DNA from: Rhipidocladum racemiflorum
Lineage: Eukaryota; Streptophyta; Magnoliopsida; Poales; Poaceae
Assembly: GCA_036346355.1 (NCBI GenBank)
Contig: CM070583.1
Coordinates: forward strand, 6,324,001 to 6,388,000
Length of the DNA stretch: 64,000 bases
Direction of reading: 5' to 3'
Below are positions 33,934 to 46,004 of the stretch, in pieces. The notes under the pieces are model-generated. The model did no database searches, was not told the origin of the DNA, and was given only the letters and a program-made list of their open reading frames with translations. Each line of letters starts with the position of its first letter. Position 1 is the stretch's first letter. The translations under genes were made by a program, and so were the position numbers.

Positions 33934-33941
33934 CCCACCAG

Positions 33942-35492
33942 AACCTGAGTTCCAAACCCCATCATATTGCTAGCTGACCTGGATTAGACTGTCTTGTTGT
34001 AGCTATTCTTAGCTAGTTACTTCATCTCACTTCACTTTGTTTTCTTTCAGTGGATATATACAGGGTTGCAGCACATGAATCTTATCATGTAGTTCAGACC
34101 TAATACATTTTCTTCTTCCCCCTTCAATTATTGCTATACGTAAATCAATATATATCTCATTCAGAGTTTCAGACTAATTTTTTCATTTTTTTTTCATAGC
34201 TTAGGATGAATGTTCAGTTTGCTTTCATAATGATTAGTTCCAGTTTTTATAGGACATGAACCTTAATTGCATGGACTGTTGATTGAAGCAAAGGTAGTGC
34301 AGAAATATACACCACACAAACCGGAGGGCTAATGATCTGAATGATGCCAGGATTTTAGGTAACAAGTTACTACATGAGCATGTTTTTCTTTCCAACCTCA
34401 TTGCTGCAACTTTCAGTACTACCATACACCTCACTTGTGTGTATAAATGCAATATTTATATCACTGGGCAATAAGTGAGGATGCTGTATTAAAGTACCAA
34501 AAGGAACAATTTTCATCGTTAATGCTGCAATATTTATATCTCACTGGGCAATAACTGAGGATGGAGTATTAAAGTAGTAAAGGAACTATTTCGATTTTTA
34601 ATGCTGATAAGCCTGCAAATTTAATGGCAGTATATCCTTTTTTGGGGGAGTTGAAATACTACCCTTCTGAGTTATGGAGCTACTTAATTCTAATGCACGA
34701 TTGGAAGAAATATGACAATGATGCCTAGAGTATGTTTATTATCATGCATAATGTTTGTTAGCATTTAAGGGTCATCTTGATTTAACCTTAATAAGATGAC
34801 CTAAAAGGAAATCAACTTGCTGTTTCTGCTTGAACAAACATTTATGGATCTAATCCTTATAAATACTTCACTCAAGTCATATTGCTCATCATGATTCTTG
34901 ACTGCTTTTTGTCTGGATACTCTTTAAAGATTGGTATCATTGGCTATCACAACCTATAAGTTCTACTGTTCTACAAAGGAACATGCATACACAAGACAAT
35001 TTGATGAATGAACTGAGTAATTTAATTTTAAGAAGCTTAACTGAGTGTTTGAGCCCCCAGAAGGCTAGAAGTTAGACATCATGAACCAATATGTAATGCT
35101 ACCCATATCTATTCTCTAGGGGATATGTTACTACTGCAGAACTCTGTTGTTAGTAGCAGTAGTAGTACCATAGTGCTTGCATCACAGAGAATCCACAAGG
35201 GCATGGAGACTCAAGTGTCAATATCAATGTCAATGCAGCATTAGTGATGATCCTGACTTGCGCGATTTTGAATTGTGGTGCATACTGCATACATGCAGCT
35301 CTCCAACATGTGCACGATGAGATGAGATCATAAACTGGGTCTTTAAATGCTCGATTTTTTTGGTTGTGTATTATCAAGCAAATAGCCTTAACCAAAAGAA
35401 AATTAAGTTTTTTTTACAATGTTTACTATTGTCCATTCTTGTGAAAATATCTACTTTTGATATAAAATGTTAGCCATGGCTGCTGCTTATTT
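33942..35492. other. AT-rich intergenic stretch
   Basis: No gene. A ~70-bp segment ('gcaatatttatatcactgggcaataa...ggatg...gtattaaagta') occurs twice at about 34449-34500 and 34528-34580. Confidence 0.4.
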
Positions 35493-35958
35493 GGGGGCTG
35501 TTTGGTTGCCTTCTCTCGCGAGCCTGGTCCGTTTAACTTAGCCAAGTTGATGGGATACAGGATGCACAGATGCAGAGACGGTGTTTGGTTGAGTATTTAG
35601 TAAGTAGGTATTTTAAAATTTATATAGCAAGTGTGGTCTAGTTTTATTCGAAAAAATGTCAGGAACCCATTTTTAAAATTGGTTCGGTAATCGAAGATGC
35701 TAATCAAAAGATATAAACAAAAAAGAAAAAAAAAGAAACTTACATACCCATTGTGGCTGTGCGCAGAACACGAGGTTGCCATGCGCTGCATCCAGAGATA
35801 CGCCCATTTTCTACGTATCTCCAGAGCTAGGCTGCATGGAGAATCTTGCATCCAGAGAGCCTGGCTCAAAACTAGATGGAGGCAACAAAACATAAGAAAA
35901 AGCAAGATTCTGCATCTGTGGATGCGAATCTCTGTGCATGCAAGCAACCAAAAACCCC
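35493..35958. mobile_element. Probable MITE (gggggctgtttggttgc...gcaaccaaaaacccc)
   Basis: A 17-bp imperfect terminal inverted repeat bounds ~466 bp. The right flank is TTA and the left TTT, consistent with a mutated PIF/Harbinger-type target duplication. A segment around 'gatgcacagatgcagaga' near the left end recurs in inverted form ('ttctgcatctgtggatgc') near the right end. Confidence 0.6.
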
Positions 35959-36073
35959 TTAGAGAAGTACGAGTTTATGCATCCATCATTGGAGTTGATA
36001 AATCCTTTTTGTGGGGCTCACTGTAGCCATGACAGGAGGGGAATACATCCACATGTTTTGCCCTACGCTATTA

Positions 36074-36333
36074 CTCCCTCCGGTTTGGTAATATCTGTCG
36101 TTTTGGACATAGTGATGGTCAAACTTCCGAAACTTTGACTATCGATATATTTTTAAATATTTAAATTGGATACATGAAAATTATATGTGTAGACTTGTCT
36201 CGAGAAGTACTTTCATAATATTATAATTTTATTGGGTTTTATAAATATATTATAATAAAAATTAACGGTCAAAGTTGTTTTTTAAAGACCGTGTCGATGT
36301 CCAAAACGACAGATATTATCAAACCGGAGGGAG
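36074..36333. mobile_element. Stowaway-type MITE (ctccctccggtttggtaatat), copy 1
   Basis: 260 bp, with inverted ends ctccctccggtttggtaata / tattatcaaaccggagggag and TA duplications (36072-36073, 36334-36335). Conserved inner words are 'tgtcgttttggaca' and 'gtccaaaacgaca'. The same family lies in the HD-Zip intron at 58506-58764. Confidence 0.92.
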
Positions 36334-36510
36334 TATCAACAACCGAAAAGGATGTATACCGATAATTTAGTGTTGGAGATGCTACCTGGCATCGGCTACA
36401 TCCATGTGTTCACCGTGTGGAAACCCAGATGCCATGTTGTGCCAACGGGATGGAGAAGGGGCCATGTCTTATCTTCTCTAGAGTTTATTAGGAGTATAGG
36501 GGCCTTCCTT

Positions 36511-36815
36511 AATAATAATAATGATGATGATGATAATAATAATGATGATAATAATAATGATAATAATAATAATAATGATAATAATGATGATAATAATAAT
36601 GATAATAATAATAATAATGATAATAATTGATAATAATAATGATAATAATTGATGATAATTGATAATAATAATGATAATAATTGATGATAATTGATAATAA
36701 TTGATAATTGATAATAATGATAATAATAATAATGATAATAATCATAATAATCATAATGATAATGATAATAATAATAATAATGATAATAATAATAATAATG
36801 ATAATAATAATAATG

Positions 36816-36870
<55 letters not shown>
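36511..36870. repeat. Long (AAT/GAT)n compound microsatellite
   Basis: About 360 bp composed almost wholly of 'aataat', 'gataat' and 'gatgat' units, changing from GAT-rich at the left to pure AAT (about 24 units) at the right. Translations give poly-Asn/Asp or poly-Ile/Tyr/Leu and are not genes. Confidence 0.95.
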
Positions 36871-36873
<3 letters not shown>

Positions 36874-37647
36874 AAAAAACTTAACTGCTGGGAATAGTTT
36901 ATTAATATTCAAGCAAATTGGCTGATCTGGAGGATGGTTGTCACCATCATTGTCGTGCGATGATCCAGTGACGGTAGACCTCGTTAGAGGTTTTGCTTCC
37001 AAAAGATTGCCATGTTTTGTTTACCATATGTTTAACAGCTTCTTACATGGGATCTGAGTAGTTTTTATACTCTGTTACACTGAAATTATATGATATTTAA
37101 CAAATGAAAGTACAGAAACTTGGACCAAATAAGTATGATCCATTGTTACCTGCCAATGTCCTATTTGCTTGATCAAATAAAACCCCTGAATAGCTTATGT
37201 AAACATGTTATGGTCAAAATACATGAAACCTTGAAGGTTGGAGTGCTACTACATGATTTAGCTACACCATTTACATGATGTACAGTCGATTATGTATGGT
37301 TATGTTAAATTTGGAATGTTAAGTAATAGAAGAACAGAGATTTTGCGAGGGTAGACAAGAGATAAGTCAAGCACTGAAGCACATAGTATGCTAAAAGAAT
37401 GGCCATACAAATGAAGGGGAAATGGACGTGTATAAATAGCGACTTATCATAGAAGGTCGCATCAAGATGTCAAATCCTTGTAGCTTTACCCTGCACAGGA
37501 GGTTATCTACAAATGTTCTTCATGCCAAGAAAAATGAACTGGCATTGCAATTAGTCTTGTATCAATGACTATGCTTTGGCGCTTCACTTTATTTTTGGAA
37601 AACAGGAAACCATATGAGCTGGACAGCAGGGGTTCTCCTCAAAACTA
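36871..37647. other. AT-rich intergenic stretch
   Basis: No ORF, repeat or RNA gene recognised. Confidence 0.4.
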
Positions 37648-37655
37648 TTGATATC

Positions 37656-39449
37656 TAGGGTTAAAAATTTCATTTTAGAGCAAATCTCATCAACGACCGA
37701 AATCCGATTTTTCGCCGAGATCTCGTTATTTCGGATGAAATCCGAACAAAATTCAAAAAGCAAAATTTGAATCCGTTTTTTTTTTAACCGAAATTACCGA
37801 GATTTCGGTTCAAAAACCGAAATTTTGGTCCATCTAGTCGAGATTTCGGCCAAATTAAAATGATCTAAAAAGTGTGCAAAATTCGTTAATTTTTTTTGAA
37901 ATTTTTTATATATGTTTCTGACATATCATTAATATTGCTATGAAATTTGTAGATAATGATCAAGCTTGAGGAATTTATAAAAATTCATATAGTGAAAAGT
38001 ACTATAAAATGGTATCTCGGGGCTAGAAAAAAAATAGAATTTTTTTGAAAATAATCATGAAAGAATTTATGTGACATTTCTATCTGTTTGAATGAAATTT
38101 ACTTAGTTTTTGCACATAAAATACCGTACACAACGGCAGCATTTCGCCTGATTTTTGGATTTAAACACTTTAACTAGGCAACATAATAAAATCATTACAT
38201 AATATGATCACAAATGATAAATATTTAAATTACATTCACAAACATCATGCATTCCATCCATCACAATTCAAAAGTTATAAAATTTTAAATTTTTTTTGTG
38301 GAAGGTCCTAATGCATTAATAATGTTGTCATAAAATATTTAGAGGATGAGTTTGTCTGGCGGTACAAGAAGGGGGGCATATCCTGTGCAATCAAAGGTTT
38401 GGTGCAATCACCGTGCAATCAAACTAAAAAAAGTTTCAAAAAATTCTGAAAAAAATCATGTATGTACATCTCAACTTACCCCATCTAAGTATAAAATTTC
38501 ATAATCAAATTCGTCCTATGCTAAAAGTTACAAAAAAGACAAATTTGGGGTGCATTTGAACTGTAAAAGTTTGTCAAAAATTTGTCTTTTTTGTAACTTC
38601 TAGCATAGGACGAATTTTATCATGAAATTTTATACTTAGATGGGGTAAGTTGAGATGTACATCCATGATTTTTTTCAGAATTTTTTGAAACTTTTTTTAG
38701 TTTGATTGCATGGTGATTGCACCAAACCTTTGATTGCACAGGATATGGCCCCGTACAAGAAGTGGATAATGAACATAAATAATCTTATTAGTTATTTGCT
38801 TCCGACAAACATTCAGCTCAATTTTGTATATAAGGAACGGTAGACCATTGTGCTGCCTGTATTTGTTGTTCACCTTGTTGTGCTCGGGAGTAACTCAGCT
38901 TCCTAAAACTGTACAGCCATGACATTGATCATTTTCTTCAAATGTAGAATATTTTAAATTACTCCTGAGAGAAAATCACCCAACTAGTTGAGACTGGAGG
39001 GAGTAGTACATGATCCAGGCATCCACCGCAGCAGCCAAGCGGGCTTCAACGGAGAGGAGTATTCAGATCTCCGTTCTTGGTGCAAACAATGTTAATCATC
39101 AGGCCGGCAGATCAGGATACCCCAATGAGTTTATGAAACAAAGAAAAATGAGACTAGAACTTAGCAATTTTAATTTTATGGTGGTAAAAAATCGTCAAAT
39201 TTTTTTGAAATTTTGGTCAGACATGAAAAACAACTTGAAGAATCCAATCCGGTCAAACTCTGGTCAAATTTCGGTCAAAAAACCGAGATTTCGGTCCATT
39301 TAGCCGAAATTTCGCCGAAAAAATAGAGTATTGTAGCACTGTTAAAATTTTTTAGGGTTTTTTTAGATTTCGCCGGGTTTATGGAACTCGGGGGGGGGGG
39401 GCTCCGAAATCCGAAATTTCGCGGGATTTCGGCGGGAATTTGAACCCTG
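37656..39449. mobile_element. hAT-like element rich in 'gagatttcgg', with nested MITE
   Basis: Flanked by a perfect 8-bp duplication ttgatatc (37648-37655, 39450-39457). The ends are tagggttaaaaattt and gaatttgaaccctg (inverted, imperfect). 'cgaaatt', 'gagatttcgg' and 'cgagatctcg' words fill both outer regions, as in 1640-2062. A Mutator-type hairpin MITE sits inside (38371-38752). A (G)10 run lies at 39391-39400. No transposase remains. Confidence 0.75.
38371..38752. mobile_element. Long-hairpin Mutator-type MITE
   Basis: 382 bp whose two halves are inverted copies over ~170 bp (gcatatcctgtgcaatcaaa at the left; its complement at the right). A short loop lies near 38555-38575. Flanked by perfect 9-bp duplications gtacaagaa (38362-38370, 38753-38761), as expected for Mutator-class elements. 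Confidence 0.88.
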
Positions 39450-40066
39450 TTGATATCTGACGTTTGTCTTGCCAAGTTAATCGGTCAGTTAAGTACTTAA
39501 TTCCAGGTTTAACAAAGCTAGACTACCTTTTACTTTTGTAGAGCATTTTCTATTGCATAAGTTGTTATTAAGGCTAAATTATCCACTAGGTATGTTTTGT
39601 AAATAAGATTTAATTTGTTAGAAGCTTCTGAGATAATATCTAGATTCTTCCATGTTACTCAAAATTCTTTTTTTTTTTTTTTGCAAAATTGGATACAGAA
39701 CACTGCCTTTTTTGCTTTTGCCAAAATCATAGTTTAAAAAACCTGACCAGACCAGTGGTTCAACCGGAAAAATTTGGAACCAGCGCCCAGTCCGGTCTGG
39801 TTTTTGTATAGGACCGTCCAAGCAATCGGACCGTTCTGAGCCGGAGAAACCTTAGTTGAATCAGGCGGTTTTGAGATAGGGGATGGAAGAGGGATTCAAA
39901 CCCAAGACTAGAGGTGGGCACTTGGGCCGGGCTTCTTTGGGCTGGCCCGAAGCACAGCGGGCACGGCACGGTCCAAGCCCGGCCTGACACGTAAGAGGGC
40001 CGTGCCGGGCCGACCCGACACTGTAGCTCGGGCTGTACCGGGCCCGGGAACCGGGCAAGACGGGAG

Positions 40067-40948
40067 TGTCGGCGTATTCTACACCAGGGTTCCCACTTCA
40101 CTTTAGTAAGGCAGGCCCAATGGAAGTTGGCGATCGAGCCACACACGGCGGCCAAGCGAGTGATCGCCAATGGACAGTGGCGACAAAGCCTGTGCGCCGC
40201 AGAGTGATCGCCCAGCAGACACGTGGCATCCAGGCCACGGCCGCTGGCAGTTTAGTAAGGTGGTCGCCAGGCGGACGCGCAGCGCCCAGGCCACACCACT
40301 GGCGCCCAGCTCCCGAGGCCACCTAGTAACTTGTGCCACCACACGGAAGGTCAAAGGCATTTAATGCGTATCGTGCGCATTAAATGGGGGTAATGAAGGC
40401 CACAGTATGGCGGCGTGTGTTCTCAACACGCGCCATAATTGCGAGTGACCTCACGATGCAATTTCCCACCCCGGCAGAGCGGGCGGAGCCGGCCCAGCGA
40501 AGGCGAGGGGAGAGAACAGGCGTGCGAGCATTAAGTGTCTTTGCAAGAACGATGTGATGTGCATTAAATGCGATGTGGCAGTGTACTCAGTGTGCTGTAC
40601 TATTGTAAGCCCCATGCGCCCCAGCCAGCCCGAGTATAAAAGGTAGCTGGGGTGCATGGGAGAAGGGGTTCGATCTTTTAGATTGGTTCATCCTCCTTTG
40701 GGGTTAGAGGCCGGGAGTTCCTTGTTCCTGGTTCCTTTAGGTTTCTCCAAGAACACCAGCAAGAATAACACAAGCAGGACTAGGGCTATTACTCGTGAGG
40801 AGGGCCCGAACCTGGATAAACCCGAGTGTCTTCTTGTGAGCTTCGTCTGTTTCTTTTCCACCGTATCTCGAGCAATCTCCACGAAAGCCCCCCGTTCGGA
40901 CTTCTTACACCCCATTTCGGAAGGGGTCTGTTAGCTCATACGCTGACA
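40067..40948 (+). mobile_element. Solo LTR nested in the hAT element
   Basis: 882 bp from tgtcggcgtattctac to tcatacgctgaca (TG...CA). The flanks gggag and gggcg agree at 4 of 5 bases. It contains a promoter-like TATA (gagtataaaagg, about 40632-40643). Sequence after it has a transcript-like character (open frames, splice-like sites). No second copy or internal region is present. Confidence 0.65.
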
Positions 40949-41139
40949 GGGCGTCACGTCACGATAGCGGCACGTGGCCCGCAGCCACTGCCCTTGCCCG
41001 CCGTTACTGCCCCTTTTAATTATGCATTCTTTGAAAATTCAAACTTAAAGTTACGGTTTGTCGGACTCAGAAACTGTATTTTCAAACTTTCTGTGTTTAC
41101 GGTGCTAGTCCCACGATCAGTCTTTAGCACATTGGTGCG

Positions 41140-41292
41140 AGAGGGAGCAACGGGCGAGAGAGAAAGAGGGGGAGATATGGGCAAGAGAGGGTGGGAGCAA
41201 CGGATGAGAGAGATGGGAGAGAGAGGGGGAGCAACGGGCGAGAGAGATGATAGAGAGAGTGAGCAACGGACGAGAGAGAGGGAGAGAGATGG

Positions 41293-41323
<31 letters not shown>

Positions 41324-41460
41324 CAACAGATGAGAGAGAGAGAGAGAGAGGGAGGGAGAGATGGGCGAGAGAGAAGAGCTGAGAGAGTGAGAGAGAATGA
41401 GAAAGACACGTGAGAGGAGAGAGCTGAGAGAAATTGAGAGTAATGGGTTAGAGAGAGCGA
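41140..41460. repeat. GA-rich simple-sequence tract
   Basis: Interrupted (GA)n and 'gagagagatgggcgagag' units extend over about 320 bp, with a pure (GA) stretch at about 41295-41322. Long Arg/Glu or Ser/Leu open frames here are a product of the repeat. Confidence 0.9.
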
Positions 41461-41796
41461 CTTCTTGCAATGTACAACAGTAAAAGTCTTTGTACTAACT
41501 ACTAAGGAGTATCATGCGTATCTGGGTGCTTTTCGTATTGTCATAATAGTGTAAATGGGCCGGGCTTGGGCCGGCACGGCACGAAGTAGGCACAAAGCAT
41601 AAATGGGCCGGGCCTGGGCTCGCCAAAGGCGACGGGCCGTGACGGTCCGGCATAGTTTAGGCCTGAAGCACGATGGGCCCGTGCCAGGCCGGCCCGACAC
41701 GGCACGACGCCCACCCTTACCCAAGACCTTAGTCTTTTGGACTCAAATCCAGCGCTGCTACTAGCCAGCTCGCCATGGTTGCCATGCTGTTAACTA

Positions 41797-42076
41797 CTCC
41801 CTTCGTTTCTAAATACATGTCATTTTAGCTTTTAAATTTTGTTATTAGATACATTTCATTCTACAATTTTAAGATATCTTTTAACTATTTTTCTTTGTAT
41901 ATCCCTACCATTCTTTATTTTCAATGTTATTTATTAGTGTGGAATAGAATAACACACATCATCCAAGATTCCAAGAGCAATAAGTGAACTAATGAGGAGG
42001 GCTTTTTGGTTATTTTTATATGTGCATATGTAAAGTGCAAAATCGTAAAACATCATCTATTCAGGATCGAAGGTAG
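41797..42076. mobile_element. Stowaway-type MITE (diverged)
   Basis: 280 bp with ends ctcccttcgtttctaaatac / atctattcaggatcgaaggtag and TA flanks (41795-41796, 42077-42078). It sits inside the outer element of the nest. Confidence 0.75.
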
Positions 42077-42222
42077 TATACAAGATAGGTAATATCTGTA
42101 CCTTATCAAACCATCGGTCAAACCAGTCAAACCAGTAGGCCGATGGTTGGACCAGAGAACTGCTGAAACGGGAGTGCTTCCGAGTCAAAGACCAGTTAGG
42201 CTTTTAAAATTATGGCCAAACA

Positions 42223-43582
42223 CGTGAACACATGAACTTTGGTAGCTATTTGCTCAAATATGCTCCGACCATTTTTATATCATTTGGCAAAATGTGCTCC
42301 TGGACGCTCTTTATTTGAGGCATTTGCCAGAACACACCCAAAAGTCATATTTGAATGGGTTTTCAGAGCCAACGCTCTATATTCACAGTCTACAGTGATT
42401 GGTTGCTACAATACAAAAGGGTGCTGCAATATTACAGAAAATCTGAGCCGTTAATTTTGTATCATGTGACACTATTGTAACTGCTTAAATTGCATTTATA
42501 ACAGCAATTGCATATAAACCTTGTCCGCGATCTTGGCACCTTACACTTCGACCATTAAAATATTTTTTTTTTTAGTTTTGGAGAGAGAGTATCTCTAATA
42601 TGGTAACAATGCCCCTCTTATCCCCCGAAATCTCGCCGGAGCGTCATGAGGTGCTTGCATGGCCAGCTCGTCGTCCGTAAGGACCATCAAAACGCAGCAC
42701 CTCCACAAGAAAAAGTTCAAGCCGTCGGCACCGCTATGGTTCGACATCGAGTGGCCGCATTCCAATGGCGACGGCAACGGTAACCGAGATGGAGGTTGGC
42801 GCCATGAGTTCAGGAGTAAGATACAGTTGTGCGTATGCGATGCTGCGTACCATCACCAAATACTGTCAGAAGTGGATTTGAACATGCCCCTCTCCTTCTT
42901 CTCTTCTCTTCTTCTTCTTCCTTCTCACAACACGCCATTGCCGCCCGATCGAGCTCCCGGCGAAACCCACTGAATCGCTCTCCCAGCCCGATGAGCTTTT
43001 CCAAGATCTAACCGCGTCACATCGTGTTCACCTACTCTCATGAGTTAATCAGATTTCCTTGCTCACGAGCTGGATGTGGATGCAGGGGAGCTGCAGCTCG
43101 AGGAGGTACCTGCCGCCGCGAGCTCATCGATCGGGGACATTCTCGAAGTGCGTTACTGTTGGGGCACTGGTTGGCTGGCCTGCAGCTTGATGAGCGGGTT
43201 GGAGTGTCGGAAAGGACTAAGATGAGTGAGGACATGAATGCTGCGGAGGACACCCCCGACGACGGTGGCGATGGCGAGTCTGGCGCGAAGGTGGGCCGTG
43301 GGCGGTTAGTTGAGCAACATTGATGCAGAGATGGGCAAATGCCACAAAGAATGTCCGAGAGCCAATCTTACCATAACATTTTCAGCCGAAAAGAGGAGGG
43401 AGAAGGTTGGCGAAAAGTCCATCTTTATTTCGGTTAGACCATGGCCATCTTCCTCCTCCCTCCTTTCCAATACCTGGCCATCAGCCCATCCACCCCACCG
43501 CAACCCACTGCTCATCCTCATCTCTACCAAATCAGGTTAGTCACCTCACCCCCCCAATGCCACACACCACTTACTACTACAG
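42223..43582. other. Region with unconfirmed open frames
   Basis: From 42223 to 42590 the sequence ('tggtagctatttgctcaaatatgctcc') resembles dispersed grass repeats. From 42600 to 43330 it is GC-richer, with open frames such as 42659-42973 (starting MASSSSVRTIKTQHLHKKK) and 43024-43323. I recognise no domain, codon use is unconvincing, and the frames may be gene fragments inside transposons. Confidence 0.3.
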
Positions 43583-43705
43583 AAACACTTATATTAGACG
43601 TCTCGTCACAAACAGTTTTATAGTGAAACACCATCAGTAACATCATCGCAGACGGTACTTTTCATAAACTATCAGTGATATGCAGCCGGTTATAATATAA
43701 AACCG
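43583..43705. mobile_element. CACTA-like terminus, truncated
   Basis: 'cttactactacagaaacact' followed by 'gacggtactttt' and 'gccggttataatataaaaccgtcagt' resembles a CACTA end with subterminal repeats, of a different family from 22776-24918. It stops where the LTR homology begins (about 43706). Confidence 0.4.
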
Positions 43706-45234
43706 TCAGTGCTTTGATCATGTTGATCCCACTTTTATATTTATGTTGATTTAAATTATTGCATGTTAGTTTAATTAAAACAATTTTAATTAATTCTGGG
43801 GAATTAGATATGCGACCTATTTGTTGTATGCCACCTTGTCTATAATACTTTTATGCCATGAATCATTTGTCACCCTAGGTTGTGGAATAATAGTTGGACA
43901 TAAATACTTTGCCAACATGGGTTAATTAGACCGTAAATAGTCTGCTTAGCCATGCATCGTGTTATTGATATAATTTTTTAATGTCAAAATTAATATTGAC
44001 TTAATGAAATATGAAACATATTTATGAAAATGTGACATTTGTTATTGATGATGATGGCACATGGTGCATGGTAATCAACAGGGTGATAAAATGATTTAGA
44101 CAGAGGCAAGTGGCAAGAATATTTATGGTGAGCCAGATGTGGCACTTGGGCAGTCGCATTTGGGTTTTAATGATATTAATATTGTGGACTTTTCTGGAAG
44201 CCTTGCCTTGGTCACATTAAGGACTTAACCTTGCAAGAATATAAACTGAGTCTATCATACAACCACAAGTCTGTAATGGGATAGACCTAGCTGATTAATT
44301 TGTAATATCTAGATTTCGGTAATGTTGTAGTGGTGTGGGTTCTGGGTGTACGGGTCAAAACTCACATGGCGCAAGAGGGGGCCCTGTTGTGGTGGTGTAA
44401 CCCTTCAGTGTTGAAACCTTAGTAGGCAGTACTGGGTCTAGAAGAAGCATTGTAAAGACTTTTTTACGATCACTCGCCTTTGTGGTGTTTGATTGTATCT
44501 TGTGGGTAAAGTATATAACCTCTACAGAGTGTCAAAACTATTCGAATAACCGTGTCCGCGGTATTGGACATTGCTTAGGGATTACAGTCAAGGGTTAGAC
44601 TTTCATAAAATCAACTGAGAATGGTGGACAATATGGTATGAAAATGATGAAATTGATTAAGGATGAGAAATGCTTTACTTGAGAGATTAGTTGGGAAAGT
44701 TATTAATGTTATTATTGCTTTACCTGCTTTTTAATCTATTATGATTATTTATTAATGTTGTTTACTGCAAAACAACCAAATATCATGCTTTGGCATAAGC
44801 CATGCATGTAGTAATAGCTTGCATTCTGTGCACAACTTGTTGAGTGCTTTAAGTACTCACCCCTTGCAACAACACAAACATCAGCTGAGGAAGAATCAAT
44901 GTCAGCTCTCGAGGAGGAGTACCAGTAGGAGCCAACGAACTAGGGAGCGAGCCCAGTCAGTTGTCTGTGGGACATTGATTGGACCCCACGCTTCTTCTTT
45001 ATTATTTCGCTGCAGTTTTATTTGTTGAGACTTTGCCCTGAGAGGCGTATTTTTGTAAGTTGACCATAAGGTTAATTCAACAGGTTATATCTTAAATAAA
45101 TACTTTATTATTATCCCGCTATGTATGGTTGTGATATTCATTTGTGTTGAGACTGTGTGCACTAGCGTGATCCTGGACTAGTATGGAATACACCGAGGGT
45201 TCGGGTTTGCACATTCGGGTCCTGAGTCCTGACA
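43706..45234 (+). mobile_element. 3' part of a Gypsy-type LTR
   Basis: Shares with the LTR at 46005-50581, in order, 'tttgatcat', 'atcttgtgggtaaag', 'aaaactattcgaataa', 'gtgtccgcggt' (gtatccacggt) and 'acaacttgttgagtgctttaagtactcacc' (cf. tactcaacttgcttcaac). It ends in cctgagtcctgaca. The GC-rich first part is missing and the left edge abuts the CACTA fragment, so the LTR is truncated. Confidence 0.55.
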
Positions 45235-46004
45235 GGGGGCTGACGGGTGGTCCTGGGCCCCATGTAGCAGCGAGAGAAAAAGAGTGAGGAGAGGAGAGTA
45301 GTGCCGCTGATAAGTGGCCCTGGGCCCAAGTGTCAATGAGGGGGGAGAGAGATAAAGAGGGAATGGTATGGGTTTTGACCGGTGGGGTCTCCTGTTTGGC
45401 GGGGTCCACAGGTAAGTGAAAGAGGTATTTAAGTTTATCCAATTTCATTCAATTCCCTTCAGACAGCCGATCAAGGCATTAATTTCACAAATCATTGTGT
45501 TTTGAAACTTGTTGAAAATTTTTATATAAATTTCTGAGAGGGTTGTTTACTTGATGTAAAATTTTTAGGTCAAAAAATTAAGTATATTATTTTATACAAA
45601 TATAACAATTGGGCCTGCACAAATTTTTATTTTCTGAAAATGATTTATTTGATGGACCAAATCAAATTATAATTTTTTAATAAATTTATTAAATATTTAT
45701 AATGATATGCGTAATATCCAGTAAAAATTTCAAAAAAAATTATTGAGTATTTATTTTGTAATAAATCTTGTCATGCATTTCTCAGATTTTTATATTTTCA
45801 ATACTTGAATTTTTATAGGCAGTAAAATTGAGTATTAATTTTTTGTTATTTTTACCAAAGGTATATATTTATGTGATAAGTATTTGGTAAAATTTTCAAC
45901 TTCATATAAGGTCTGAATTGTTTTAGATAAATCTGCGATAGTAAGATGTATTGATTTTGGATAATTATCCTCAAATAAATGCTTTCAAATTCATTTTGAC
46001 ATTA
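45235..46004. other. LTR-like remnant, not classified
   Basis: A GC-rich block (45235-45425) with 'ggtcctgggccc' / 'tggccctgggccc' repeats passes into very AT-rich sequence. It is probably more Gypsy LTR debris. No gene. Confidence 0.35.

Larger units (their letters stand above)
39909..41719. mobile_element. hAT-type element with 'gggccgggc' ends, itself interrupted
   Basis: Bounded by a perfect 8-bp duplication cccaagac (39901-39908, 41720-41727). The ends tagaggtgggcacttgggcc and acgacgcccaccctta are inverted. 'ggcccg'/'cgggcc' words crowd about 150 bp on each side. The interior holds a solo LTR (40067-40948) and a GA-repeat tract. Confidence 0.85.
39728..42214. mobile_element. Outer element of a four-part transposon nest
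   Basis: The ends catagtttaaaaaacctgacc and ggcttttaaaattatg (inverted, imperfect) bear further 'accagaccagtggttcaaccgg' / 'tcaaaccagtcaaaccagt' words. The flanks are gccaaaat and gccaaaca (6 of 8). Once the inner insertions (39909-41719 and 41797-42076) are removed, only ~0.4 kb remains. The class (hAT or Mutator) is unsure. Confidence 0.5.

Noticed and set aside
36352..36925. Poly-Asn/Asp and poly-Ile/Tyr/Leu frames
   Set aside because: Direct translation of a trinucleotide microsatellite.
40826..41470. Arg/Glu-rich and Ser/Leu-rich frames of 100-195 codons
   Set aside because: Produced by the (GA)n tract nested in an hAT element.
42659..42973. 104-codon frame starting MASSSSVRTIKTQ
   Set aside because: No known domain, no splice partners, surrounded by repeats. 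Kept only as an unconfirmed note in the region entry.
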